Assembly: GCF_014873915.1 (NCBI RefSeq) | Contig: NZ_JADBEJ010000005.1 | Location: forward strand, 1,364,001 to 1,428,000 | From: Amycolatopsis roodepoortensis | Lineage (GTDB): Bacteria > Actinomycetota > Actinomycetes > Mycobacteriales > Pseudonocardiaceae | DNA length: 64,000 nt | Direction: 5' to 3' | Part shown: positions 43,784-52,900 of the stretch, piece after piece | Position numbering within the stretch: the first letter of the stretch is position 1 | How the letters are laid out: every line of letters starts with the position of its first letter | The notes under the pieces: generated by a model | The model's database searches: none | What the model saw: the letters and a program-made list of their open reading frames with translations, nothing else | What the model was told of the DNA's origin: nothing | Position numbers and translations under genes: made by a program

Positions 43784-45100
43784 TCAGTTCCGGCGCTCCC
43801 GGCCGTGGGCCACCGGCGGCATCGGTGCCCCGGGCCGCGGCTCGAAGCGTGCGACTTGCGGACGCCGCGCCCGCGGGTGCGGCGACGCGGGAGCGACAGC
43901 CGGGATCACCTGGGTGATCTCGGTGTCCGGGTGCGGCGGCGCCGCGGCGGCGACGGGCTGCATCACCTGAGTGATCTCGTTATCCGGGTGTGGCGCGGGC
44001 CTTCCGTCGCCGGGCCGGGTTTCGTCCGGCGCCCGGAGGTAGATCCGCAGCTTCTGGGTCGGCCGTTCGATGAGCCGCCAGGAGACCAGCCCGCAGAGGT
44101 ACGCGGTGGGCACCGCGAGCACGATCAGCAGGTACGAGTCGCGCACCCCGGCGAGGGTGAACAGCTGCTGTACCGGCATTCCCCACACGTACATCCCGTA
44201 ACTGGGATAGACCCACTGGTCGTAACCCTCAAGCCGGCGCGGCCAGTGGTACGCCCAGGTGATCGCGCCGTAGCCCGCGGCGATGGGCAGGATGAAACGC
44301 GTCGCGGGTTCGATGGGCGGGGTGAAGTTCGCGACGAGGTAGAGCGCCACCAGCGCGTACGCGACGGCCGGGCGCAACGGGATCAGATCCCGGTAGCTGT
44401 GCAGCAGCATGCCGAGGACGAACGCCACCAGGAACGCGACCATCGACCCCAGTGGCACGCTGAACAACGAGCCCGCGTCGCCGTGGAAGCCGACCGAGGC
44501 CCCCATGATCCCGTCCGCCACCATGAACGCCAGTAGCAGCGGGAACAGCACGATCCGCCCGCGCGCGAGGCCGCCCACCAGCCCGATGACGAGCACGATC
44601 AGATATCCGGTGGTCTCCATCGGGAGCGTCCAGATCGAACCGTTCGCGGAGAACGGGTACGGGTTCTCGGTGAACACGCCCGGGAGCAGATGCTGCAACG
44701 GGTACAGCATCGCGTTGTTCACGACGTAGCCCCAGGTGTCGTGATTCCCCCAGTACTCACGCGGGCTGAGCACCGTGACCAGTGGCCCGATCACGAACGC
44801 CGTCACCATGACCACGAACAGCAGCGGCGGCCAGATCCGCAGCACCCGCTTGAGCAGGTACCGCCACCACGAGGAGTCCCGCCGCCAGCTGTCCGCGATC
44901 TGGTAGCCGCTCATGGCGAAGAAGCCCATGAGCGCGAAGTACCCCAGCGAGATGTTCCAGCTCGACGGCAGGCTGGTGATCCGGCTCGGCTCGATGATCG
45001 GGAAACAGTGCTCGAAGACGACCAGGATCGCCCCGAACATCCGCAGCCACGCGAACCCGGTGTCCGGTTTCGCGTAGGTCTTCGCGCCCGGGCTACTCAT
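43784..45100 (-). CDS. Acyltransferase family 3 membrane protein with a repeated C-terminal tail
   Basis: A 438-residue protein with about ten hydrophobic helices (15-365) of the OafA/acyltransferase-3 type. FEHCFPIIEP near residue 34 contains the conserved histidine, and RVLRIWPPLL is typical. These enzymes O-acetylate or acylate cell-surface sugars or lipids. The last 70 residues are cytoplasmic and low-complexity, with HPDNEITQVMQPVAAA and HPDTEITQVIPAVAPA as two tandem copies. It is divergent from the small membrane peptide gene. Confidence 0.87.
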   Translation of the reverse strand: MSSPGAKTYAKPDTGFAWLRMFGAILVVFEHCFPIIEPSRITSLPSSWNISLGYFALMGFFAMSGYQIADSWRRDSSWWRYLLKRVLRIWPPLLFVVMVTAFVIGPLVTVLSPREYWGNHDTWGYVVNNAMLYPLQHLLPGVFTENPYPFSANGSIWTLPMETTGYLIVLVIGLVGGLARGRIVLFPLLLAFMVADGIMGASVGFHGDAGSLFSVPLGSMVAFLVAFVLGMLLHSYRDLIPLRPAVAYALVALYLVANFTPPIEPATRFILPIAAGYGAITWAYHWPRRLEGYDQWVYPSYGMYVWGMPVQQLFTLAGVRDSYLLIVLAVPTAYLCGLVSWRLIERPTQKLRIYLRAPDETRPGDGRPAPHPDNEITQVMQPVAAAAPPHPDTEITQVIPAVAPASPHPRARRPQVARFEPRPGAPMPPVAHGRERRN

Positions 45101-45319
45101 GGACCACCGGCGCGATGGCTTCGGAACAGGTGATCACGTCCATGGCACACCCCGCACGCCGGACCATTCGATCAACCGATGCGCTTCTCCCCGAACCCGC
45201 CATGCGCGGGAGGTTACCGGTGGCTTGCCGGGGCCGTACCGGATACCGATACTTCTGGTGGGAAAAGTACCGACGCGTACCATCGCCGAACACCCAGAGC
45301 ACAGAAGGAGCAACCCACG

Positions 45320-45433
45320 GTGACCGAGTCCGACCGTTCACGCCGGGAACGCAACCTGGGACTCGTGGTGATCCTGGTGCTGGTGCTCGTCCTGGAGACC
45401 GCGGTGATCGGTTACCTCGTCACCTCGAACTGA
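45320..45433 (+). CDS. Single-span membrane peptide, 37 residues
   Basis: A short gene with a strong ribosome site (AGAAGGAG, 45303-45310) nine bases before GTG 45320. The peptide has a charged start (TESDRSRRERN), one transmembrane helix (about 14-34, LGLVVILVLVLVLETAV) and a four-residue tail. The charge pattern predicts the N-terminus inside. It could be a small regulatory membrane protein. I do not recognise a family. The ribosome site and codon use support it being real. Confidence 0.65.
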   Translation: MTESDRSRRERNLGLVVILVLVLVLETAVIGYLVTSN

Positions 45434-45584
45434 GTGACGGCCCTCCGGGCTGTCAGGCGTTCACCGGACTCCCGCGACTCTCCGAACCCGTTACTTTCGA
45501 TTCCGTCAACGGAACGGGACCCGAGTTCTTGTGCGCGATCGCGCCGGGTACCGCTGTCCACCGGTTGAAAGAGTGGGGATATCC

Positions 45585-46190
45585 ATGTCCAAATTCGGGA
45601 GATTCTTGGTGACGTCCGCCGCGACCGCCGCAATGGCGGGAACGGCGATGTTCGGCCTGTTCGCCGCGCCCGCGCAGGCCGCGGAAACGGACGCGTCGCG
45701 CGAGATCGGAATCGCTTCCTCCGACGACGGCGCCTGCAAGACGAAGAAGACGGTCGGAAACGCGAGGAACAAGGGAGACATCTTCCACTCCTACGCCAAG
45801 ACCACCGTTTTCAAGCACAACCACGTCGGCATCTACTACACGACGAAGACGATCGTGGAGGCGCCCGGTTCGGGTAAGAAGAGCAAGGCCGTCACGGCTT
45901 CCACGCTGAAGAAGTGCGGCCCCATCTACAAAATGTCCGTCGATGTCAAGCAGTCCACTCGCAACAAGGCGGCCGATCACGCTTACAACAAGTTCCGTGA
46001 TCTGCCCTACGATTCGAACTTCGCCGACAACAAGGACAACAGCAACGGGAAGCTGAACTGCTCCGAGCTGGTGTGGAAGGCCTACAAGCACGGCGCGAAG
46101 GTCGACCTGGACAGCAACGGCGGGCCGGGCGTCTACCCCGACAACATCAAGGATCACAAGAGCACCGAGGTCTACGCGACCATCAAGTAA
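45585..46190 (+). CDS. Secreted permuted papain-like (YiiX/NlpC-P60-type) protein
   Basis: A 201-residue exported protein. Signal peptide ends near APAQA (about 32). The mature part has KHNHVGIYYTTKTIVEA (histidine then strand) before DNSNGKLNCSELVWKAYKH (cysteine then helix), the His-before-Cys order of permuted NlpC/P60 or YiiX hydrolases. It lacks a cell-wall binding domain. Likely a secreted peptidase or amidase, possibly acting on peptidoglycan or lipids. A 13-bp GC hairpin follows. Confidence 0.75.
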   Translation: MSKFGRFLVTSAATAAMAGTAMFGLFAAPAQAAETDASREIGIASSDDGACKTKKTVGNARNKGDIFHSYAKTTVFKHNHVGIYYTTKTIVEAPGSGKKSKAVTASTLKKCGPIYKMSVDVKQSTRNKAADHAYNKFRDLPYDSNFADNKDNSNGKLNCSELVWKAYKHGAKVDLDSNGGPGVYPDNIKDHKSTEVYATIK

Positions 46191-46204
46191 CGACGCCCTG
46201 TGGA

Positions 46205-46235
46205 CGGTGCGGCCCGCCGCGTGCGGGCCGCACCG
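46205..46235 (+). terminator. GC-rich terminator hairpin
   Basis: CGGTGCGGCCCGC (46205-46217) pairs perfectly with GCGGGCCGCACCG (46223-46235) across a 5-base loop, 14 bases after the papain-like gene stop. There is no T tract, which is common for actinobacterial terminators. Confidence 0.75.
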
Positions 46236-46261
46236 CCCACCGCTTGAGAGGATCCGGCCCG

Positions 46262-47491
46262 GTGCGCCTACCCAGACTCATCGCGCTCGCCGCCTGCGCG
46301 CTCCTGCTCACGACGGCCTGCGCTTCGCCCGGCAGCGAAGCGGAGATGAACATCGCCGATCCCGCCGCGGTGAAACTCGGTGAAACCGTCGTCGCGTTCT
46401 CTCTCAGCCCGGACACCTCCGCCGACAATCCGGCGGAAAAGCGGCAGCCCGGCTATCTGGTCCTGGTGCGGGCGGACGGCGGGACGCAGCTGATCGAGAC
46501 CAGCGGCATGACCGAGTCGCATATCGCATGGTCGGAGACCGGACTGTTCTTCAGCGACGACAATCGCGACTACATTCTCGGCAAGGACGGCCTGACCGGC
46601 TTCGAGAACAAGAAGGCAGGGCATCAGCAGTCGGCCTTCGCATTGCCCGGCAGCCAGGGTTTCGTCGCGGTCTACAACGAAGGCTTCTCGGAAACCGGCT
46701 ACACCAATCAGGTTGCCGTCACCACCTCGACCGGTTCCCGGCTTTACCGGGTCGAGGGAAACTACTTCATGAACGCGCTGTGCGGCGGCGTCCTCAATGG
46801 GATCGCCACCGATGTGGGAGCTCATTTCGCGGAGTCGGCCACGATTCCCGGTATGCGCTCGAAGCTCGACCCCAGTGCGCAGCCGGAACTGCTTTCCCAG
46901 CTGTACCCGGCGACCGATGGAAAGGAAAAGGTCCTCGCCTGGCGAGGGGTCTTCGACGCGGGAGACCACAACCGTCACGTGCCCTGTCGCGACGGCGTCA
47001 TCACGTTCCTTTCCGATTACACCGACGCCGACGGCAAGCCCCGGACGACCGTCGTTTCGTGGAACACGGGCGACGGCAAGTACACCGAACAGCCCCTCGT
47101 GGACGCCGAGGGCCGCCCCGTCACCGAGAAACTGGTCGACCCCGAGACGTTCTCCCAGAAGACGTACGACGCCAGGGCCCTGCGGGGAGGTCACCTCGAA
47201 TGGCTCGCCGCCGACGGCCGGATCATGACGACCGAGATCGCGTCCGGGGTCACCGTGCCGCGGTTCGGCACCGGGTTCACCTCGGACAGCGATTCGTCCA
47301 GCCAGGCGGTTTTCACGGACCGGTCGATCACCCTGATCCAGGAGAGGTTCGACGGCAAGACGCCGGTCAAGATCAAGCGGTTCGACCGCGCCACCGGGAA
47401 CCTGATCACCGAAATCACCGTGCCCGGACTGGCGGAACGGTTCGGCATCCGGTTCAACCTGCGCGGTATGGCCGTCCCGCCGGCCTCGTGA
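46262..47491 (+). CDS. Lipoprotein of unknown function
   Basis: A 409-residue exported lipoprotein. The signal RLPRLIALAACALLLTTAC has lipobox TTAC (Cys about 20). The mature chain is rich in beta-strand-like segments with repeating aromatic/acidic patterns (HIAWSETGLFFSDDNRDYILG; VLAWRGVFDAGDHNRHV; HLEWLAADGRI), suggesting a beta-propeller. No catalytic motif is recognised. GTG 46262 is the start. The stop codon lies inside the left arm of a family-D palindrome. Confidence 0.75.
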   Translation: MRLPRLIALAACALLLTTACASPGSEAEMNIADPAAVKLGETVVAFSLSPDTSADNPAEKRQPGYLVLVRADGGTQLIETSGMTESHIAWSETGLFFSDDNRDYILGKDGLTGFENKKAGHQQSAFALPGSQGFVAVYNEGFSETGYTNQVAVTTSTGSRLYRVEGNYFMNALCGGVLNGIATDVGAHFAESATIPGMRSKLDPSAQPELLSQLYPATDGKEKVLAWRGVFDAGDHNRHVPCRDGVITFLSDYTDADGKPRTTVVSWNTGDGKYTEQPLVDAEGRPVTEKLVDPETFSQKTYDARALRGGHLEWLAADGRIMTTEIASGVTVPRFGTGFTSDSDSSSQAVFTDRSITLIQERFDGKTPVKIKRFDRATGNLITEITVPGLAERFGIRFNLRGMAVPPAS

Positions 47492-47530
47492 GTGGTGAGG
47501 ACGGTTAGAACCGTCCTCACCACTCACGAG
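47485..47530. repeat. Long palindrome, family D (copy 2), overlapping a stop codon
   Basis: Perfect 22-bp arms with loop AG (47507-47508). Outer arm CTCGTGAGTGGTGAGGACGG. The TGA of the lipoprotein gene (47489-47491) is part of the left arm, so the repeat supplies the last codons and stop of that gene. It differs from copy 1 at only a few arm positions. Confidence 0.95.
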
Positions 47531-47616
47531 ACCAGACGCACTCGGTTCGTGGTTCTGCCAGGTGCTGGGCTTCGCTACGTCGTCTGTGGCCGGGCCTGGC
47601 ACCGGTTGGTGATCAT

Positions 47617-47669
47617 GTCGCGAAAGCCACTTTCGAGACGTGTGATGTCCCGAAAGTGGCTTTCGCGAC
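47617..47669. repeat. Long palindrome, family E (copy 1)
   Basis: Arms of 19 bp (47617-47635 and 47651-47669), GTCGCGAAAGCCACTTTCG, extended by GAC/GTC across one mismatch around a short loop. Each arm contains the mini-hairpin CGAAAG-CCA-CTTTCG. A better copy is at 57303-57357. No gene lies in the 280 bases around it. Confidence 0.9.
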
Positions 47670-47754
47670 GCCGACTGAAGACCCCCATGCTCCACGGACC
47701 GGGCCCGGGATCCACGGCGGCCGGAAGTCAGTAGGCACCTAAGACATCCTCGGT

Positions 47755-47768
47755 TCACCACTCACGAG
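47755..47768. repeat. Family-D half element
   Basis: TCACCACTCACGAG repeats the right arm of the family-D element at 47485-47530 without a left arm next to it. It lies just before the Ddn-like gene stop. As at 26.8-27.0 kb, a D half-site lies on the far side of another palindrome family. Confidence 0.7.
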
Positions 47769-47771
47769 GGT

Positions 47772-48194
47772 CTAGACCCGCTCCAGCTCGAAGACCGGGA
47801 TGACCCGGCTGGTCTTGCTCTGGTAGTCGGCGAACTGCGGCATGACGGCGGACTGCCTGGCGTAGACCTCGTCGCGCTCGGCGCCGGCGAGCAGCCGCGC
47901 GCGGACCGGGAAGGTCTCGGTGCCGAGCTCGACCTTCGTGTCCGGGTTGGCCACCAGGTTGTGGAACCAGGCCGGGTTGTCGTCGGCTCCGCCCTTGCTC
48001 GCGAAGATGTAGATCCGGTCGCCTTCGAGAAGCGGGACGAGCGGCGCGATGCGCTGGGTGCCGGACTTCGCGCCGGTGTGGTGGACGAGGACCAGCGGGT
48101 AGCCCTCGAACATGCCACCCGCCTTGCCGCCGGTCTCACGGAACTCGGCGATCACGGTGCGGTTGATCTGGTCGAAGTCGAACGTGTCAGTCAT
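47772..48194 (-). CDS. Deazaflavin (F420)-dependent nitroreductase family protein (Ddn-like)
   Basis: A 140-residue split-beta-barrel protein. YPLVLVHHTGAKSGTQRIAPLVPL is the F420-binding region, and FASKGGADDNPAWFHNLVANPDTKVEL is the Ddn/AclJ hallmark. Such enzymes reduce quinones or nitro compounds using F420H2. It is divergent from the AraC regulator, which may control it. Confidence 0.93.
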   Translation of the reverse strand: MTDTFDFDQINRTVIAEFRETGGKAGGMFEGYPLVLVHHTGAKSGTQRIAPLVPLLEGDRIYIFASKGGADDNPAWFHNLVANPDTKVELGTETFPVRARLLAGAERDEVYARQSAVMPQFADYQSKTSRVIPVFELERV

Positions 48195-48268
48195 GACCTC
48201 GATGGTATGACGCACCCGGTGACCGTTTCGATGCCTGAGAACGCCACGAAGATATCCATTTGTCGCAC

Positions 48269-48274
48269 TATCCT
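48269..48274 (+). promoter_or_regulatory. -10 box of a probable leaderless AraC-gene transcript
   Basis: TATCCT fits the actinobacterial -10 consensus (TAnnnT) and lies seven bases before ATG 48282, so transcription would begin at the start codon. No ribosome binding site is visible, in agreement. The -35 region is not obvious. Confidence 0.55.
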
Positions 48275-48281
48275 CGACGTC

Positions 48282-49220
48282 ATGGACCTGTTGGCCGAAG
48301 CGCTCGCCGTGGGCGGCGTCCGCGGCACCGCCGGGGCGCGGATCGAGGCGTCCGGACCGTGGGGCATCCTCTGGCACGGCATCACCCGCGCCGCCTTCTA
48401 CGCCATCACCTGCGGCACGGCCTGGCTGGAACTGACCGGGCACCCGCCGCGGCAGCTCATGCCCGGCGACGTCGTCCTGTTGCCGAACGGCCCGGAGCAC
48501 ACTCTGCGCAGCGCTCCGGACGTCGCGATCATTCCCAATCTGTGCACGGCGGCCGAGAAGGCGCGGGACTGCGGTGGCGTGCTGCGCCTCGGCTCCGGGG
48601 ACGTGGAGACGCATGTCCTCGGCGCCTCCTACGACTACGACCCGGCGGTGTCCACTCAGGTGCTCGCCACCCTGCCGGAGCTGGTGCACATCCGCGCGAA
48701 CCACGTCGGCGGCGGGCTGGACGACACCGTCCGGCTGTTGTCGCGGGAACTGGCCTCCCCGCAGATCGCCACCGAGTTCGTCCTCAACCGGCTCGTCGAC
48801 ATCCTCCTGGTCCAGTTGCTGCGCGCGTGGCGGACCGAGAAACCGGCGGAGGCGCGGGGAACCTGGCTCGGCGTCCTCGGCGATCCGCTGATCAGCGTGG
48901 CGCTGACGAAGATCCACGAGGATCCGGCGAAACCGTGGACCACCGACCTGCTCGCGGCGGAACTGTCGACCTCGCGCAGCACGCTGACCCGCCGCTTCCG
49001 CGAAACCACCGGCCGGACACCCGGCGAGTACCTGACCCAGTGGCGGATGGACCTGGCCGCCGTCCGGCTGCGCGACACCGGCGACACGGTGGACACCATC
49101 GCCCGCTCGGTCGGCTACACGTCGGTGTACGCGTTCAGCCGGGCTTTCCGCCGCGCTCGCTGTCAGGCTCCTGGGCAGTACCGGGCCATGGCTCGGGAAG
49201 GCCTCAAGCCGGCCGGGTGA
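48282..49220 (+). CDS. AraC-family transcriptional regulator with cupin domain
   Basis: A 312-residue regulator. The N-terminal cupin_6 domain (about 5-190) begins MDLLAEALAVGGVRGTAGAR, where family members usually start. The C-terminal tandem helix-turn-helix is complete: TTDLLAAELSTSRSTLTRRFRETTGRTP (core LSTSRSTLTRRF) and DTIARSVGYTSVYAFSRAFRR. Upstream in-frame ATGs at 48208 and 48232 are less likely because the leaderless promoter points to 48282. It is divergent from the Ddn-like gene, and its end overlaps vapC by 17 bases on the other strand. Confidence 0.88.
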   Translation: MDLLAEALAVGGVRGTAGARIEASGPWGILWHGITRAAFYAITCGTAWLELTGHPPRQLMPGDVVLLPNGPEHTLRSAPDVAIIPNLCTAAEKARDCGGVLRLGSGDVETHVLGASYDYDPAVSTQVLATLPELVHIRANHVGGGLDDTVRLLSRELASPQIATEFVLNRLVDILLVQLLRAWRTEKPAEARGTWLGVLGDPLISVALTKIHEDPAKPWTTDLLAAELSTSRSTLTRRFRETTGRTPGEYLTQWRMDLAAVRLRDTGDTVDTIARSVGYTSVYAFSRAFRRARCQAPGQYRAMAREGLKPAG

Positions 49221-49617
49221 CCGGAACGACGTCGAGAAGTTCCTTCAGGCCTTCGAAATCCTGCGGATTGGTGGTGTACAACGGCATCCGGTGCGCGATG
49301 GCCACACTGGCGATCATCAGGTCGGCCACCCGGCGCCGGGGCGTCCTGCCCATCGCGAGCACGGACGCCGACACCCGGCCGAAGATGCGGGCCGCCTCGG
49401 TACCGAACGGCAGTGGATCGAATTCCGATTCCACTCGTTGCAGCAGATCCGTGCGCCGGGCTCGTTCGGCCGGGTCGGTGGCGTAATGCGGACCCGCCGA
49501 AAGCTCGGCGAGCGTGATCGTGCTGATCGACATCAGATCCGGCAGCTGGGCGTGATCGATCGACCGCCGCAGAATGAGGATGTTCGTGTCGAGCAGGCCG
49601 TGGACCTCAGCGGCCAT
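49204..49617 (-). CDS. vapC: VapC-like PIN-domain toxin
   Basis: A 137-residue PIN-domain ribonuclease toxin. The acidic active site is visible: Asp in GLLDTNILI (about 9), Glu in ISTITLAELSAG (about 45), Asp in RRVADLMIASVAI (about 100) and Asp in TTNPQDFEG (about 117). Such toxins cut tRNA or rRNA. ATG 49617 overlaps the antitoxin gene by 11 bases, giving the usual antitoxin-first order. Confidence 0.92.
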   Translation of the reverse strand: MAAEVHGLLDTNILILRRSIDHAQLPDLMSISTITLAELSAGPHYATDPAERARRTDLLQRVESEFDPLPFGTEAARIFGRVSASVLAMGRTPRRRVADLMIASVAIAHRMPLYTTNPQDFEGLKELLDVVPVTRPA

Positions 49618-49873
49618 AGGGATCGTCCGCCTCCCCTTCGAAGGCCTCGTCGAGATCCGCGCGGAACCTTTCCGGGTCGATGAGCGGAGCGTTCGCCGAG
49701 CCGGTGGCGAACTGGTCACGGGAAACGGCGTGCCGTCGACACAGCGGGACCAGCTGGGCGATGGGCGAACCACTGCGGGTCACGGTGAAGGTCTCACCGT
49801 GCTCGACCGCATCCATGATCTCGCCGGACCGGTTCCGGAGATCACGCTGAGAGATCTCGTGCTGAACGCTCAT
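49607..49873 (-). CDS. Phd/YefM-type antitoxin
   Basis: An 88-residue antitoxin. ISQRDLRNRSGEIMDAVEHGETFTVTRSGSPIAQLVP, core QRDLRNRSGEIMDAVEHGE, is the Phd/YefM DNA-binding fold. The C-terminal part (LIDPERFRADLDEAFEGEADDPYG) is acidic, as expected for toxin neutralisation. It should autorepress through the inverted repeat at its promoter and bind the PIN toxin. It lies 47 bases after the SMC-like gene on the same strand but has its own promoter. Confidence 0.92.
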   Translation of the reverse strand: MSVQHEISQRDLRNRSGEIMDAVEHGETFTVTRSGSPIAQLVPLCRRHAVSRDQFATGSANAPLIDPERFRADLDEAFEGEADDPYGR

Positions 49874-49894
49874 GAGCACACTATAGCGCTCATG
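49871..49894 (-). promoter_or_regulatory. Toxin-antitoxin promoter and autoregulatory operator
   Basis: On the minus strand TATAGT (49885-49880) is a strong -10 box, six bases before the ATG at 49873, so the message is probably leaderless. CATGAGC (49871-49877) and its exact reverse complement GCTCATG (49888-49894) flank the -10 box and include the start codon, placing an antitoxin operator over the promoter. Confidence 0.75.
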
Positions 49895-49920
49895 TGCCCC
49901 GGAGTGCCACCATGTGCCAC

Positions 49921-52900
49921 CTAGGCCGTCTCCTCTTCCTCCTCCGGCTCGTCCGACGGTCGCGTGAACAACCGCGTCGCCGAGAGCCGCGCGACGCCGT
50001 CCGGCTCGCCGAGTGCGTCGGTCGCGTTCCGGATCGTCGCGTCGACGGACAGATACTTGCGCCCCGCGCGCAGGTCCGCGTCGTTGCGCAGCCGCACGAT
50101 CAGCGGGAACTCGCTCAGCGCGCCGGCGTCGAACAGACCGGTGGTGTAGATCAGCTGGACGCCCAGCGCCTCCGCGACCGCACGCTGCAGTTCCAGCAGG
50201 TAGCCCGCCGACGCGCGGCCGATCGGGTTGTCGAGGAACAGCACGCCGGAATGCCGGTTGCGGGCCTTGCCGCGGTTGTTCGCCCGCAGCGCCGCCAGGG
50301 TGCAGTACAGGATGATCGCCGCGGTCAGCTGCTGCCCGCCGGAGAACACGTCCCGGATTTCGGAGACCCGCTGGCGTTCGGTCCGCAGCACGGAGTCCGG
50401 CTTCAGCATGTCGACCCGGAAACCCTTGGGAGCGGCGGCTTGCACTCCGCGGAGCACGAGGGACAGCCCGTCCCGCTTGACATCCCGGCCGTCGGAGGTC
50501 TTCCCCACCGCGGCCTCGTCGACGACCTCGCCCAGTTTCTCGGCGAGCACGTTCTCCTCGAGTTCGGTGAAGCGGATCCGCAGGAACTCCTGGCCCGACC
50601 AGTCGCCGAGACCGTCCGGCAGCCGCGAAACCCGTTGCGCCGCACGGAGAGTGCGCAGCGCACCGTCGACCATGCCCTGCAGGCGGGTGATGATGCCGCC
50701 GCGGTGCCGGTCGATCTGCGCGAGATCGTCGGTGAGCGTACGCAGCCGGGGCCGCAGCGCCTCCGCCCATTCCGCGGCGTGGGCGGGCAGCTGATCGCGG
50801 CGGACCGAGATCACCTGCTGCCGCACCGGCGTGCTGAGCTTCTCGAACCGCTTGTCCGTGGCGTACTGCGCCAGCTGGTCGGCCGCGGCCCGCACCCGGC
50901 GGTCGCCCGCGTCGGCGGCGTCCTGCGCCTCGGTGAGCGAGGTGTTGAGCCGGGAGTGCTTGGCACGCGCGGATTCGACGTCACCCTCGAAGGCCGCCAC
51001 TTCGTCCTCTTTGGACAATAAGTGCGCCATGGATTCGGCCAGCAGCCCGAAGCCGGACGCGGAGGTCTTCGCGGACTCCAACGTCGCTTCGGCGGCGGCG
51101 CGGCGCTCCTGGAGTTCTTCCCATTTCCGCGCGGCGGCGGACACTTCGAGACTCGCCTCGTCGATCAGCTCCAGGCCGTGCTCGATGTCCTTCGGCCGTG
51201 CGTCGGAAGCGATCGCGGACGGCTGTTCCGGCAGCTGACCCAGTTCCGCCTTGCGGGTCGCGACGAGCCCGACGATCTCGGTGCGCTCTTCCTCCAGCAC
51301 CGCGACCGCGCGGTTCGCCCGCGCCTGCGCCGCCGCCCGCGCCGAAGCGTCGGAGCCGTCCGGCGTCTCCAGCAGCACCGAGGCCCGCTCGCGGACGGCG
51401 TCGTCCAGCGCCTCCACGGCCGCCCGCGCGGACGCCTCGACACTCTCGGCCTGGTCGAGTTCGGCCCGGAGATCGCTGCCGACCTCAACCTTCGCGTACG
51501 CCTCGGAAGCCGACGCGAACGTACGCCGCAACGCGTCCACCGGTTCGGTGGGCACGGGGTCGTTTTCGGTGACGTCACTCGATCCCGGCACCTCGGCCAG
51601 TTCCGCTTTCGCGGTCGTCGCCGTGCGCCGGTGCCCGTCCGCGGTGCGCTGCTCCTCGCCGGCCTGCTCACGTAGCCGGGACGCCTTCGCCGCGGCTTCG
51701 GACGCCGTCGTTTCGGCCCGTTCGGCGGTCTCGGTCGCGCGTTCGACGTCGTCCGTCCACTCGGGAATCTTCGCCGCCCGCGCGGCGAGCGTTTCGAGCC
51801 CGCGGGCCCGCTCCCCCGCTTCGGCCGAAACCGCGCGCAGCTCGGGAACCCGTTCCCGGAGCCCTGCCGCCTTCTCGCCGAGGCGCTGGAACTCCTTTTC
51901 CGCCTGTTCCAACGCGGTCTGCGCGGTTTCGTGCGCGGTGCGCGCGTTCTGGAGCTGCTCGGCCAGTGTCGCGATGCTGCCGGGCGGATAGTCCTCTCGC
52001 CACGTTTTGAGCTTCCACGACAGGGCGCTGTCGTCGGCCAGCGACGTCGCCAGCGCTTCCAGCCGTCGCTGACGTTCCGCGTGCCGCAGCGCGATGGCTT
52101 CGCGCTCGGCGTCGGCGGCCTCCTCGTCGTACATCGCCGGGTTGGGCGGCACGAGGAATTCGATCTCGGCCTCGTCCGGCAGACGGTCGGTCGTGGTGGC
52201 CTCGGTCGTCGCGACCGGGATGATCGTGGTGGGCAGCAGACGCCGCTCCGCCAGCACCTTCTCGGCGAGCCGCACCTGCTCCGGCTCGTTGAGCAGGATC
52301 CCCGAGACGAGCTGGGGTGCGCGCGCCAGCACGGCCGCCCGCCGCTTCTTGTCCAAAGTGGACAGGTAGCGCCAGCCGGACCACGCGTTCATCCCGGCGG
52401 CTTCCAGCGCGTCCAAAGCGGCCTGGACCTCTTCGGTGGCGGGCAGGAGGCCGCCCGAGCCGAGCGCGTTCAGCGCGCGCTCGTCGACCGATTCCTCCAT
52501 CCGCAGCGCGGTCTGTTCCTTCTCCGCGGCCGAACCCGCCTCGCGAAGCCGCTCCAGCAACACCGGAAGGTCCGTCTCCAGCGTGACGTCGTCCGCGCCG
52601 AGGAGTTCGCTCAGCCGCGGTTCGACGGCGAGCGCGTCGGTACGCCGGTTGGCCCGGTCGAGTTCCTCGGCCGCGCGTTCCAGCCGGTCCTTTGTGGACC
52701 CCGCGAGCCGGTGCGCGTCGTTCACGGTGGCCTGCGCGGACCGCAGATCCTCGGCGACGCGTTCGAGTTCCTGTTCACGCCGGACGAGTTCCGCGGCGGT
52801 CGCCTCGGCCTCGGCCCTGGCCGCGCGCGCCGCTTCGGCGACGTCGGCACCGGCCTTGAGCGCGCCGGACCGGACGGTTTCCGCGATCTCCTCACGGATT

